From contig QJPP01007254.1 of assembly GCA_003996215.1 (NCBI GenBank), positions 682,001-746,000 of the forward strand: a DNA stretch of 64,000 nt. The letters are read 5' to 3'. The first letter of the stretch is position 1. Each line of letters opens with the position of its first letter. Of the stretch, positions 46,604-57,399 are shown piece by piece. Below the pieces are notes generated by a model. That model had not been told where the DNA came from and ran no database searches. It worked only from the letters and a program-made list of their open reading frames with translations. The position numbers and the translations under genes are program-made. This DNA is from Jaltomata sinuosa (taxonomy: Eukaryota > Streptophyta > Magnoliopsida > Solanales > Solanaceae).

Positions 46604-47822
46604 ACACTAGCGGAGTTTGTATCTCGATGCTTAAATTGTTAGCAGATGAAGTTTAAGCACATGAGGCCTGGTGGTTTGATGCAGCGACTTTCCATTCCTA
46701 AGTGGAAGTGGGAAGGGATTACTATGGATTTCATTATTGGTTTGCCTCGTACTTCTCATGGGTTTGATTCCATATGTGTGATTGTTGATAGGCTGACTAA
46801 GTCAGCACATTTCTTGCCGGTTCAGACTTCTTATGGTGCAGAGAGGTTAGCTCAGATCTACCTTGGTAAGATTGTTCGGCTGCATGGGGTCCCAGCTTCC
46901 ATCATTTTAGACCGCGACACTCAGTTCACATCTCAGTTCTGAGGGGCTATTCAGCGAGATTTGGGCACAGAGGTTCAACTTAGTACTGCCTTCCACCCTC
47001 AGACAGATGGCCAGTCCGAGAGGACCATTCAGGTCCTGGAGGACATGCTTCGGGCTTGTGTTCTTGACTTTGGAGGTTCTTGGGATCAGTTCGTGCCCTT
47101 GGCAGAGTTTGCTTATAATAATAGTTTCCATTCGAGTATTGGCATGGCACTTTTCGAGGCTCTGTATGGTAGGCGTTGCAGATCACCGGTTGGTTGGTTT
47201 GATGGTTTTGATTCTAGGCCACAGAGTACAGATTTGCTTCGAGATTCCTTAGACCGAGTCCGTGTGTTTCAGGACAGACTTCGGGCAGCTCGGAGCAGGC
47301 AAAAGAGTTATGCTGATCGTAGGCTTCGTTCCTTGGTGTTTAGTGTTGGTGACTTGGTGTTTCTCCGTGTATCGCCCATGAAGGGCGTGATGAGATTTGG
47401 TAGGCGGGGAAAGCTTAGCCCCAAGTACATTGGGCCGTTCGAGATTATCCAGAGGGTTGGTAGTGTTGCTTATCATTTAGCTTTGCCTCCGATGTTTTCA
47501 GCTATGCACCCGATTTTCCATGTATCGATGTTGCGGCGGTATATTCAAGACGAGTCTCATGTGTTGCAGTGGGATTCAGTTCAGTTGGATGAGAGTTTAG
47601 CCTTTGTTGAGGAGCCGGTAGCTATTTTGGCCAGAGATGTCAGAAGATTGAGGTCTCGGGAGATCCTGATTGTTAAGGTTCAGTGGAGGCACCGTCCAGT
47701 TGAAGAGGCTACTTGGGAGACCGAGAGAGATATGCGGGCTCAGTATCCGCAACTGTTTGAGCCTTTAGGTACTTCTTTGTCCTTGACTTTCGAGGACGAA
47801 AGTCCTTTTTAGTAGTGGATGA
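46604..47822 (+). pseudogene. Best preserved chromovirus integrase plus chromodomain
   Basis: One frame runs from about 46,604 to the stop at 47810-47812 with only two interruptions: TAG at 46640-46642 (a Gln of the CLNCQQ motif) and TGA at 46940-46942 (a Trp). The integrase core retains all three catalytic positions: the Asp of TMDFIIGLP, the Asp of SIILDRDTQFTS and the Glu of DGQSERTIQ. The C-terminal part has VSPMKGVMRFGRRGKLSP, IHPIFHVSM-like and VQWRHRPVEEATWETE, a chromodomain with its aromatic positions present. Integrase would insert element cDNA into the chromosome, guided by the chromodomain. Without RT and gag it cannot act alone. Confidence 0.92.
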
Positions 47823-48334
47823 TGTAATGACTCTTCCGGTCATTTCCGCGTATACGCTTTCCTTGTCTGTTAGAGCTCTCCTGTAGCGGCCCCGAGTTGT
47901 TTATGACTTGCTGAAACCGGTGGTTCGGTGCCCTGGCCGTTCGATTGGTCTTTATGATCAATTTCCTGTCTTAGAAGCTGAGTATCAAAATCGTGCGTAT
48001 TTGAAAATATTATTTTATTTTAAAGTTGAATGTGGTAAAAAGATTATTTTTTTATTATTACCTTTTTAAAATATTTTAAAGGTCTATGAAAAATACTTTT
48101 GTTATGATATAACTGTATATGTATTTATTTTTATAAGGTTTTTATACATTGTAATATTTTAACGGAGATAGTAAATTTAGTTATGTTGAAAATTACTATT
48201 ATAATATAGTATGTTTTATTTGAAATGATTTTCTATTAATTATGGTATATTTAATAAGTTATATTTATTTTACCACGAACCTATGCAATACCCGAATATA
48301 TACATTATGGGGTTAAAATAGGTATGGTGTGTCA

Positions 48335-48360
48335 CCTCTACTTCCACGTGGAAGTAGAGG
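48335..48360. promoter_or_regulatory. Perfect 26 bp palindrome with G-box centre
   Basis: Every base pairs with its mirror: the left half CCTCTACTTCCAC is the reverse complement of the right half. CACGTG is at 48345-48350. It lies about 525 bases from the LTR start, matching the palindromes in the other family A LTRs. Confidence 0.75.
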
Positions 48361-48420
48361 GAGTGGACAGCAAGTGAGTTAGGCATTTAGTGCTGCCACT
48401 AAGCACATCACCAAGGAATC

Positions 48421-48491
48421 ATGTAATATATTATATTAATTATATATATATATAATATATAATATATATTATATATATATATATATATATT
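48421..48491. repeat. TA-rich microsatellite
   Basis: About 70 bp of TA dinucleotides with short interruptions, inside the family A LTR and absent from the other copies. Confidence 0.85.
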
Positions 48492-50722
48492 GGTTATTAG
48501 GTGATGCTGGCCAACTTTAATCCTTGCTATATATGTTGCATCTATATATGCTTCTGCCAAGTCTCTCAATATTATTTTAGGATTAGCACTACCTAATATC
48601 CGCATATACTTATGCTTATAATTAGAGGAATATTTGTGGAAAAATTATTTGATACGATGTGCCATCTTTGAAAGAAAATCAATTATCTACGTCAAGTTAT
48701 TCAAGCCTAAATCCGAGTTTGATTTTGTTTCAGAGCTTCTCGGAGCGGTTCGAGCTCAGAAATCATCGTTCTAGCAGCTTGTCGTCGGACGACAGGTAGA
48801 TTACGGCTTAACTCCCTAGACTTTGCATATATCGGGTAAAATTGTACTAGTTGGCATCCTTGGGTTGGGTTATTAGGCTGATACCACAGACCTTGACCGC
48901 TCTTTCGTGATTCGTCTCGTTTCTTTCCTCCGTTGTGTAGTATTCTGATTTATTGATATTATTACCCTTGTGATCCCGTGGGGGCCTTGTTGACTCTGGA
49001 ACATAGACGGTGGGATCATTGGGAATGTCCGCGAGTCCTGGACATAGAATTATCCTTTTAGGCTGGTTATGCTTGCTGAGTAGCTTTGGAGCCTGTGCAG
49101 GGCCGTTAGGTTGATTGTGAGCTGCGGGGAAGCTATTGTGTGTAGGATCATACCATCTCCATGCATATAAAAAGGTTTCTTCCACGTTTTACTACTATTT
49201 TGGCTTCGGGCCTAATGGAACTGTTTTCTAAACCTTGCATGGCCCGAGGGGCCCATTTTCGACGGAAATGATTTGGAAATGGTTTGACTTATTTTTTGAA
49301 TCTTCTCGGGGAAAGGGAAGTTCTAAAAGATGTTTTATCAATAGTACCACTTTTTCTGGGCTCGACGTGGTCGAGTGCCATGCTTATATACTACAACTTT
49401 CATGATAATACTAGGTTCGGCGGAGTCGTGCGCTAGAACCATTTGATTTACTGATTTAGACCCGGACACCCTCCGGGCAGCTTTACTTAGGGATTTTTGA
49501 GATGCGGGGCATCTAGTATGTTGGTCGGGGACTTCCATGGACCTTGCCGCTCCGGGCCTGGGGCTTCGGGCTGCGTGTGCCGGGGGGAAGGGTATACGGT
49601 GTAGTAGTGATATACGGGTGAGACCTTCCATGGATCCTATCTTCTGGGCCTTACAGGTCGCCGGAAGCGGGTAACATACGGTACTACTATCACTTTTACT
49701 TAGCATGGCATCATATCATCCATTTGCATGAGATACCACCCTTGTCTGCTGCTTGTTGATTGTACACTCCGGTAGTATGGGATGCCGGAGGGTTTGTTTT
49801 CACTTGTTTGTGTTTCTCGATTGTATGGGCGGCCGAGGGACTGTAGGTAGACTATTATTACATTGCCTTGGTCTTAATTATGAAATTGGTTACAGCGAGG
49901 TTGTTGTTGGTTTCTGGAATGGGATTGTCGTGATTAGAGTGGTTATTGTTTTCTGCTTCCCGAGCATGTCTACATTTATCCTTCTCTCCCATCCTTTATA
50001 TACTTGAGGTTACCGGTATACCGTCCATTTCTAGAACTTTCTTATATATATATTGTTTTTGCGCGAATCCCAGGTGCGTTGTCCTTACTTTCACCTGTAC
50101 CTGTTGGGTGTATATATATTCTCGTTGCTAGCCTTATATGTTGTTTTCTGTTGTCTTCCCTCTGGGCTAGTTCCTGTGTACTTTTCGATTGGTTTCTGTG
50201 ACTGTCTGGTTTTACTCTGTATGTTATTGCTCTTTTACTTTATATGTGCCTAGTCAGCCTATGATACCTACTGGGTACCTTATGCTTCGCATTTGGGGCT
50301 CACCCTACCCTCTGCATCTTCTGGTACAGATCCTAGTGTGGGCCATCGTCGTTAGCTCGTGAAGACTCGTGCGAGGAGCTGCTTTTGTGCTATTCTAGAC
50401 TGAGGGTGAGCTCTTGGCGATCGGAGCTTAGCTTTAGTTTATCTTTTGCTTTATGTACTCTATTACCATTCAGAGACATTTGTATATAGCATTTTGGGTC
50501 GTTTGCACTCTATGTATGTAGTTTTGGCTCTATACTATGACACCAGGTCTTGGGTTGGTTTTGGCGCCTGTATATACACCTGTTGTTCTTTCCTTTATCT
50601 TATGCATCGAATCTTCCGCTTTAACTGGTAGAAGGTAGCCCATTACTAACCATTCCGGGCTACGTGAATTGGTTCACCTACCGGGGGTTGTAGGTGCCAT
50701 CATGACCGAGAAATTGGTGTCA

Positions 50723-52097
50723 CGACCGTAGCTTGCGCGAAGGAAGAAGCTAATCAATCAGAATTGAGACAGGGAGGAGAGACGAAAGAGAGATGCACTT
50801 TCTCCACTGTGCGCAAACAGAGATGCCACTTTCAATGCCAGACGAGCGAACATCTGAGCTCAACAACGCATTTATTATTTGGAGATGGATGGCGCCTATG
50901 GATGCCTTGGGGGGAAAACTCTCCAGTACAAGAGATTTTTTTTTGCTTTCTGCTCATTCTCCTTTAATAACAAAGGCCTTTTCACGAGCTGGGCTCGAAC
51001 CTGTGCTTCCCTGTCTAGGAGTGCATTCCGAAAAGGTAGTTTACTTACTTTAATTTAGAGCGGGCAACAAGCCTTTTTTTTAGTTAGTCGGGTACTAACG
51101 ATAGAGAGAGAGAGAGAGAGAAACTCAAGCACCAAATTAGCTAATAAAAAATTCAATTGATAGTTTTGCAATAAACTCCGAAAGACAACATGTCTTGTAC
51201 AATATTTCGTTTTTCAAAAACTTCTAAATTAAAGCTAATCAAAGTCCACAAAATCAAATGTATTCAAAGAGATAGCACAATATATAGTCCAAAAACTCTT
51301 CAATAGACCGAGTTGACTTGTGCCTCCATTCAAGTTTGATCACCCGCATTTTCCTACACATTCAAAATAAAATTAAAAATTAGAACAAATCATGTTGATA
51401 GCAGTTCGTACTAGAGAGATACTACACATTTAATTGAGTTGAGCATAATATATCTGCTGATATCAGTTCGTACATGAAGAATAACCATCAACTTTGTCAC
51501 TACTGAAATTTAGTGATGTTGATTCTGTGCTTTCTCTAGAGATGTTACAGTTTCTAAATTTAACTTGGAAACAACATAGAAAGAACAGTTCCTAAATCAT
51601 TCAGGACTTTTTTCTTTAAAGCCGCTGTCTGATTCATTCTTCTTGCCTTCTTCTAAACTCTCTGTTTCCTTTTTTCAGCGACTTCAGCTGCCAAGCTAGA
51701 GACTTAGGAGGCAGTGTCAATTACTAACTGAAAATAGAGGCAACATAGCTGTAAGCATATCAACTTTTCAATTTCATGAAAAATGTGTTACAGAAAAATT
51801 CATTTAATTACTAATTCACTTTTCAATGCTTGGTTGGATATGATTTTAGAAACAGGTTGTGTGGAGAGGAGGAAAAGATGGAGAATATAAAATACAAATA
51901 GAGATGGTATAATATAGTGCAGCACTTATTTGATCTCAAATCTGCCTAAATACAGCAATACAGAAGCCATTTAGCAAGCAGCAACTCAAATGAAGTTAGA
52001 CGATACAAAGCTTGGGATCTTACCTCACTTTCTTTTGACCTGCCTAGCCACATCGTTCGCCTAATTTACAATGTCTACTTCCCCTAATTTTCCCATT
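50723..52097. other. CACTA internal DNA, no gene recognised
   Basis: Contains an 86-codon plus-strand frame (50793-51053) of no recognised family. A tRNA box B-like sequence, GGTTCGAGCCC on the minus strand near 50,990-51,000, may be a SINE scrap. A (GA)n run lies at 51100-51120. On the minus strand a TGTGTAG acceptor-like site near 51,355 opens a 32-codon frame that I cannot name. Confidence 0.4.
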
Positions 52098-52360
52098 ATT
52101 ATGATCGTATAGTATGGGGGCTCACAACTACGGGGTCTTTCTCAGCTAAAATTTGTTACCATTCTTTAGCACCCTTTTCTCCACCTCTAGGCTGTTTTCA
52201 ATGGATTTGGAGGCTCCAGTTGCCCCCCAAACTCAAACTTAAGCACTTCTTGTGGCTACTGCTTTACAATCGTCTGCCCACATCTAGTTACCTACTTCAA
52301 TTCAATGGAAAACTAACATTTTTTCCAAAATTTCATTCATTATGCAGAAGGTTGCACATA
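52098..52360 (+). pseudogene. LINE reverse-transcriptase zinc-binding (zf-RVT) fragment
   Basis: The plus-strand frame reads YDRIVWGLTTTGSFSAK, then FQWIWRLQLPPKLK, KHFLWLLLYNRLPTSSYL. That is the D-x-I-x-W...G-x-F-S-x-K and W-x-x-x-P-K-x-K-x-F-x-W-x-x-x-x-x-x-L-P-T pattern of the zf-RVT domain found C-terminal to RT in plant L1-type LINEs and in many pseudogenes derived from them. Only about 85 codons are present; the upstream RT and endonuclease and a poly-A tail are not seen. It lies in the CACTA internal region, so it was either captured or inserted there. Confidence 0.75.
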
Positions 52361-53255
52361 AAAACAGAAATAGGAAGGTAAAAGGAAGTTGATTATCAAT
52401 GGACAGATCTCACTACCAATGATTTTTCAAGATTGTCCTTCACTATTTTTTAACAACTAACTAAACAAAGAGGACAAAGTGACTCTTAACAAATTTGGGG
52501 TTACATAAATACTTACAATTTTCACGTATTAACAATGAGCTGGACAAAGAGAGGAAAGATAGAGAACTAAAATAGCAATTTTCCTAGTTTGAAAAAAACA
52601 TAGCAGTATTGGTCAACATTCAACAATATGAAAAGATTTTACCTTTCTTAGAACTCAGTTAATGAAAACTATTCAAAATACATAATATATTATGAACATG
52701 CTTATACTAAACACCATTTAAAGCAAATGTTTAGTACGAGAACTAAATACGCAAAGCGAAGGGCTGGATTGGTAATCTCTGACTTAAGTTGTCATGTTTG
52801 TTTCAATCTTGACATTGTCTCACTAACATCTAATACCTTGACCTTGAAATCCGACTTTCTTTATCATTTACCATACAGAAATATGCAAAAGAAGTCGTAC
52901 AAATTGTTTTGCACTGTTCAACCACATAAGTAATGTATATTTTCGTGTTTTTATTTTCTTATTTTGAATAGGAGAAGGCTTGGAGGACACTGTGATGAGG
53001 TAGGAGGAGGATGAGCTTGGAATGGGTCATTGTTCCTTTCAAGAATATACTCGAGCTGGCCATTTTGATAAAACTCTCAACATTTTGTGTATATTCTAAA
53101 AGTTCTGCATGTTATTGGAAGAGATTCATACACTAAAAAGACACTTATGTCACGTTTTCCTTCCTTTTCTTTTGAGTAAGTCTCACTTTATGTTCTCCTT
53201 TTCACTATCTTTTCTTTTATAAGATAAAGTTGAACAGAAGAAAGACTAATAGTAC
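52361..53255. other. CACTA internal DNA, nothing recognised
   Basis: AT-rich, with a 68-codon plus-strand frame at 52727-52933 that has no domain-like composition. Sequence just downstream of the FYRC-like exon shows no further exon of that gene. Confidence 0.4.
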
Positions 53256-53426
53256 CTTTATAAGTTCCAAAATTTCAAGATGAGAAAAGCCAAACATATG
53301 AGAACTCGATCCAAGGGTCCTTTCTCTTTCACGGCTGGATATTGATTCATCAAAATTGTCAACTTGTGTCTTCCTCATCCATTTGTAAACTTTATTCCAG
53401 CAAGGAGACGATGTGGATCCCTTAAA
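53256..53426 (-). pseudogene. Captured exon resembling the FYRC domain of trithorax-like (ATX) proteins
   Basis: On the minus strand a T-rich tract and TTTTTGCAG acceptor precede an exon of exactly 171 bp (57 codons, open) that ends AAAG before GTACTATT, a canonical donor. It encodes SPCWNKVYKWMRKTQ, a Glu/Arg-rich spacer, and GSSSHMFGFSHLEILELIK. The pairing of CWxxVYxxxRK with G-x-x-MFGFSxxEIxxLI is what I recall of the FYRC motif of plant ATX H3K4 methyltransferases; jumonji demethylases carry a related motif. No other exon of such a gene was found nearby, so it is a single captured exon with intron edges. The splice sites and open frame suggest genomic rather than cDNA capture. Confidence 0.55.
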
Positions 53427-54771
53427 CTGCAAAAACAAGGGAACCAAAGTGACTAACATTATCACTTATCTGCACATCAATAGGCTAAATATTAATGCCT
53501 ATTTGATAGCAAAAGAAATGCCAGATAAGAAAAACAAAAATCAGATCATCTAGATTTTTCAAGTTAACTAGATACTCTCCTTAAAGAGAGAAAATGATAA
53601 CAAGCTGATCTGGTAGAGATCATAATATGTTTTCTTATGAACTAGACATTAATGGGTCAAATTAACCCCTATTAGGATAAAGAGCAGAACACATCCGAGC
53701 CAAGAAGTGAACAAACATAATATAAGACTATAAATTTTAAGGGAGTAGATAAAAACTCCTTAACACCAATGAATTTTTTAACAACACTAAATTAATGGTC
53801 CCAATCCTATGAATCGCTGATCCTATATAACATCATCTGCCTAGAAAGTTCTGCCTTTGGCTATCGTTTGGAGTAGTTAAATTGACTATCAATAAGTACT
53901 TGCTATTACATTTTTGTTGGTTTTCTAATGAATATAAATCAACTGGAATGAACATTTGGTTACATGCATAAGTTTAGAATAATGAGCATATCCAAGGGAG
54001 AATATACGTGAGATATATCTACCAGAAGTATATGATCTACAAGCAGAATATGAACTAATGACCTTGAAAGACACTTCTCTGCATCTCGCCACTGAGATAA
54101 TTTATGCAGATGGAAGCAAGATCCAGCAAAATTTTCAGCTTCAATGTTATGCAATTATCTCCAAACTCCTGTTTTGTATATACAATCAATTTTTTACTTC
54201 CTCCACAACAAATGTTATTTCAAAATGTGCTACATTAGAGAAGGATTTATATCTAAAAAGGACAAGTGGAAAAGTCAAAGTCTTCAAGGTTGCACATTAA
54301 CAGAAGCAAGCGAAGCACAAAATATCATCTCTATATGGTTTAAAATGAGTCTTTAAGATAATCTCAGTTTTCATTCACCTCCCATTATGTCAAGAAAACC
54401 ACTAATGTCCTAAGCAACTCAATACATCTCCTCCATCGCAAAAGCCAAAGATAGTAATTTTATTTTATTTTTACCTGAAGAAAAGGACTATCGAGAAAAA
54501 TGAACCTTAATGGTAAAGAGGCTACTGTACCTGAGCAGAGACAAAAAGGATAGAAAGTGATTTCATTCTTGACAAAGATTAAAGGCTCAAAAATCCAGAA
54601 AATAACACCAAAAACTCATCTGACATGGCTACGAGAACTCACTATAACCTCAACCTACTGAACAATAGACTTCACCACTTGATTTGTACGTTTTGGTTAT
54701 AACCCCATTTTAAAGCAGATTGTGAAAAGGTACAGAAATTTGAAAAAGCATGGTGAGAAGGTATAGAAATT
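53427..54771. other. CACTA internal DNA with one exon-like segment
   Basis: At 54063-54168 on the minus strand a 106 bp frame is bounded by an AAACAG acceptor and a CAAG/GTCATT donor. It reads EFGDNCITLKLKILLDLA and on, without a family I recognise. The rest is AT-rich with no support for genes. Confidence 0.35.
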
Positions 54772-55201
54772 TCTATTTAAAGTCTCAATGATCTTTAGAG
54801 CAGCAGCCTGACCGGCTGTAAAAGCAGCAAAAAAAGGAGATGCCTCACCTATTGACCTAAAATATATAGTTTTTGCAATTATGTAGATGACCATCATATT
54901 AAAGCTCTTAAACGTGAAAAAGCATGTTCGAAGCTACTCAAGCTTCATCAATAAAATACTCACATTGAAGCAGCTAACATAGCTAGAGTTACATTCAGCA
55001 CTGCTGCTCCTGTGTAAACTTTCTCCAAGATAATCTTTTTACCATACAAGAAAGTCAAAGCATAATTGCAGAAAAGAATAAAAGGATAAATACCAATCCT
55101 AAGCCAACTGCAATTCCTTTATGTATATCAGATCTATATGCCTTCTGTATGGACTTGTTATACTCCTCGAGAGCCTGCTTTTCACCTGTAAATGATGCTA
55201 C
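54772..55201 (-). pseudogene. Captured ABCB-type (P-glycoprotein) transporter fragment, two exons and one intron
   Basis: Exon 1 (55201-54964) begins after a GTGTGTGAG acceptor and reads VASFTGEKQALEEYNKS, then IQKAYRSDIHKGIAVGLGL, and after a frame change near 55,070, YGKKIILEKVYTG and VTLAMLAASM. It ends at a GTGAGT donor. A 107 bp intron with TTTTAG acceptor leads to exon 2 (54856-54772): SIGEASPFFAAFTAGQAAA, LKIIETLNR. This is the end of the first transmembrane domain of plant ABCB exporters, just before the first nucleotide-binding domain (family patterns VASFTGE, SLGQASP, FAAGQAAA, ETINR). Homology stops abruptly after NR. The retained intron shows capture of genomic DNA. Confidence 0.85.
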
Positions 55202-57399
55202 CTCACACACACATCCACTGTCACAGAAAGGTGTGAAGGTGCAGAAAATTTAGCCAGATCACAGCATTGAGTGCTGGTGTTACAAAGATCTTGAACACAT
55301 CAAACATAGCTTGAGAAATATAAAGTGTTACACTAGATAGATAAAGCGGAAAAAAAAAAAGCCAAGGTGCATAATTTAGGAAAGGTGTACCAATGACAGA
55401 GCTTCCAGAAGAAAAAGAAAAGAACAATTTATTCTGCTTGTACGGAATGACCTAACACTGTTATAGAGGAAACTAACGATAATTACTCCTCCACGGATAC
55501 TGATAGTTATGGAAAAGAACAGAAAAAATAAAGGGATTGCAAGAATTTTTCAAGTAAAATAGAAAGCACAGAGAGCTAATAGGACTTTTGGTTGCATTTT
55601 GCAGATATATTTACTATCTATGCTTCTATTCACTATGCACCGCTGCATCGAATTCTTGCACAAAACAAGACTAACTAAACAAGAGATATAATGTTCAAAG
55701 AAAGGTCAGCAAATGCTACTACCCAATGTTTTACTTCATAGTTTGACTCTTGAGGCAGAAAGATTCACATGATAGAATTAGCTCGGCAACTAGAGAAGAA
55801 GGAAGGCAGGGAGAGAAAGAACTATTACATCCATTGCAATATTTGATCAGATTGAGGTAAGAGAAAATAACTTTTTCTTAAATAACTTCTAAATTCAATA
55901 TGGACCAGATATGACGAACATATGCAATACCTTCTATGAAGGTACGGTCAACTAAATTCTAGAAACCGCGATCTCAGGTAGGAAATGAGCCTCTATAAGG
56001 TTCAAATCTTTGCACTTATATGTACGGATGTTAACCTCTTTATCATTTGAATCTCTAGAGTTCTAAAAGATTACTAAAGAAGTACCTAACAGTAGCTAAA
56101 TGACAAGCCTACAAGAAATGGTTGGTATCTCCTCCAATTATTCTCCAACTGTCTATTCTAGTCCGAACAATGAAAAAAGATCTAATCCAAGCCAAAGTTA
56201 AAGTTTACTGAACATGAATTCATACAATAGGGGCTAACAGAAGAATTTATGTCACATGTATATGCTCTGGTCACAACCCCCCTTGCAATCGAAGGCACAT
56301 GGTTTTGTGATTTAAAGGTACAACATAAAAAGTGAAATGCAGATTCCACATTCTAGTTATTAAAGATACCCTTTTTTTCCTTTTGATGAGTTGATTTAAA
56401 ATACAAACACTCAAAGAAATGAATTTCTGTCTAATCCAATGGCACATATTTATATGCTGGCAGCTCAATTTCAATACTTAAAACTAGATGTACAGAACAA
56501 TAACATAAATTGAACCTATTATCCTCAGTATCAGCATTCACGATAACTCAGTGTTTCTATGTCAGATCAGTAGTTCATAATTCCACAACTTTAGGAGACT
56601 AAACCTGAAATCAATTAGAGTATAACCATTCTCTCACCCACCCCACCCCACTCCTAACATAAAAATCAATAAATAACTAGATACTACAATAGGAGAAAGA
56701 TCAGGCAAGGTAGAACTTAAACTGTAAAAAGAAACAGAAGAAGCAAAAGAAATCAAGAACTCACAATCCAGTCTGGCTGAAAACAAGCCAAAGAACGCCA
56801 TAGCCAAAGAACGAAAGGCAGACACCAACAAGCAAAATAACCAAAGGTAGGAAGTTTTTGCAAGCTATGTCGTGAAAAGAATACCAACATTCTCCCCAAT
56901 ATCACTTGCTTTCAAGAACAATAGTGAGAAGGTACAGAAATTTAAGAGAAAACTTGTGAGAAGATGGTGAAACCCTACCTGAGAAATTTTGGCTGAAGTC
57001 GAAGATTCGCTTCATTGAAGTGCTATTATAGTCTCTTCATCCACCGAACTGTTGTTATTGTTGCAATTGCTACCGTGGGTGCACCATTAGTCCTTGCTTT
57101 TGGTTCCATTACTTGGTGTTATCGACCGATTTGCGTTTTACAGTTCAAACCATAGCTTATTCAGGGAACTTTTTAAGGACGAATTAGGGTGAAATTGGTC
57201 ATAGAAGATTCCAGAATTAGTGAAGTAGATCGAAGAAATTGGGAAGAAGAAGGTAAAAATTGAAATTTAGAGCAGAAAAATTGATATATCGTTGAAGGGG
57301 GAGAAGATTATAGGGAAATGCTTCCTTTCAGAATGTTAGAGCGGAAGGATTTTTTAACTTTAGTATAGAATATATTAATGGAATATTTAAGGGCACACT
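55202..57399. other. CACTA internal DNA with a possible captured first exon on the minus strand
   Basis: Upstream ABCB exons were looked for and not found. Near 57,000-57,250 the minus strand has a CT-rich leader-like stretch followed by ATGs near 57,105 and 57,017; the latter reads MKRIFDFSQNFS and runs into CAG/GTAGGG, a good donor at about 56,980. It may be a captured leader exon. Otherwise AT-rich and featureless. Confidence 0.35.

Larger units (their letters stand above)
47823..50722 (+). repeat. Family A LTR, plus orientation, nearly complete
   Basis: Starts TGTAATGACTCTTCCGG right after the pol end and runs to CATGACCGAGAAATTGG near 50,717. The last bases differ from the expected GTCGTGACA, reading GTGTCACGACC, so the exact end is uncertain and may be fused to another LTR start. 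The matching 5' LTR of this copy is of family B, so the element is a chimaera. Confidence 0.82.

Noticed and set aside
48421..48491. An origin-like or regulatory AT element
   Set aside because: A plain TA microsatellite present in one LTR copy only.
50985..51020. A tRNA gene, suggested by GGTTCGAGCCC on the minus strand
   Set aside because: No box A at the right distance and no cloverleaf could be drawn.
50793..51053. An 86-codon plus-strand frame in the CACTA interior
   Set aside because: No recognisable pattern; includes a box B-like SINE scrap read in the wrong strand. Kept only as a note.
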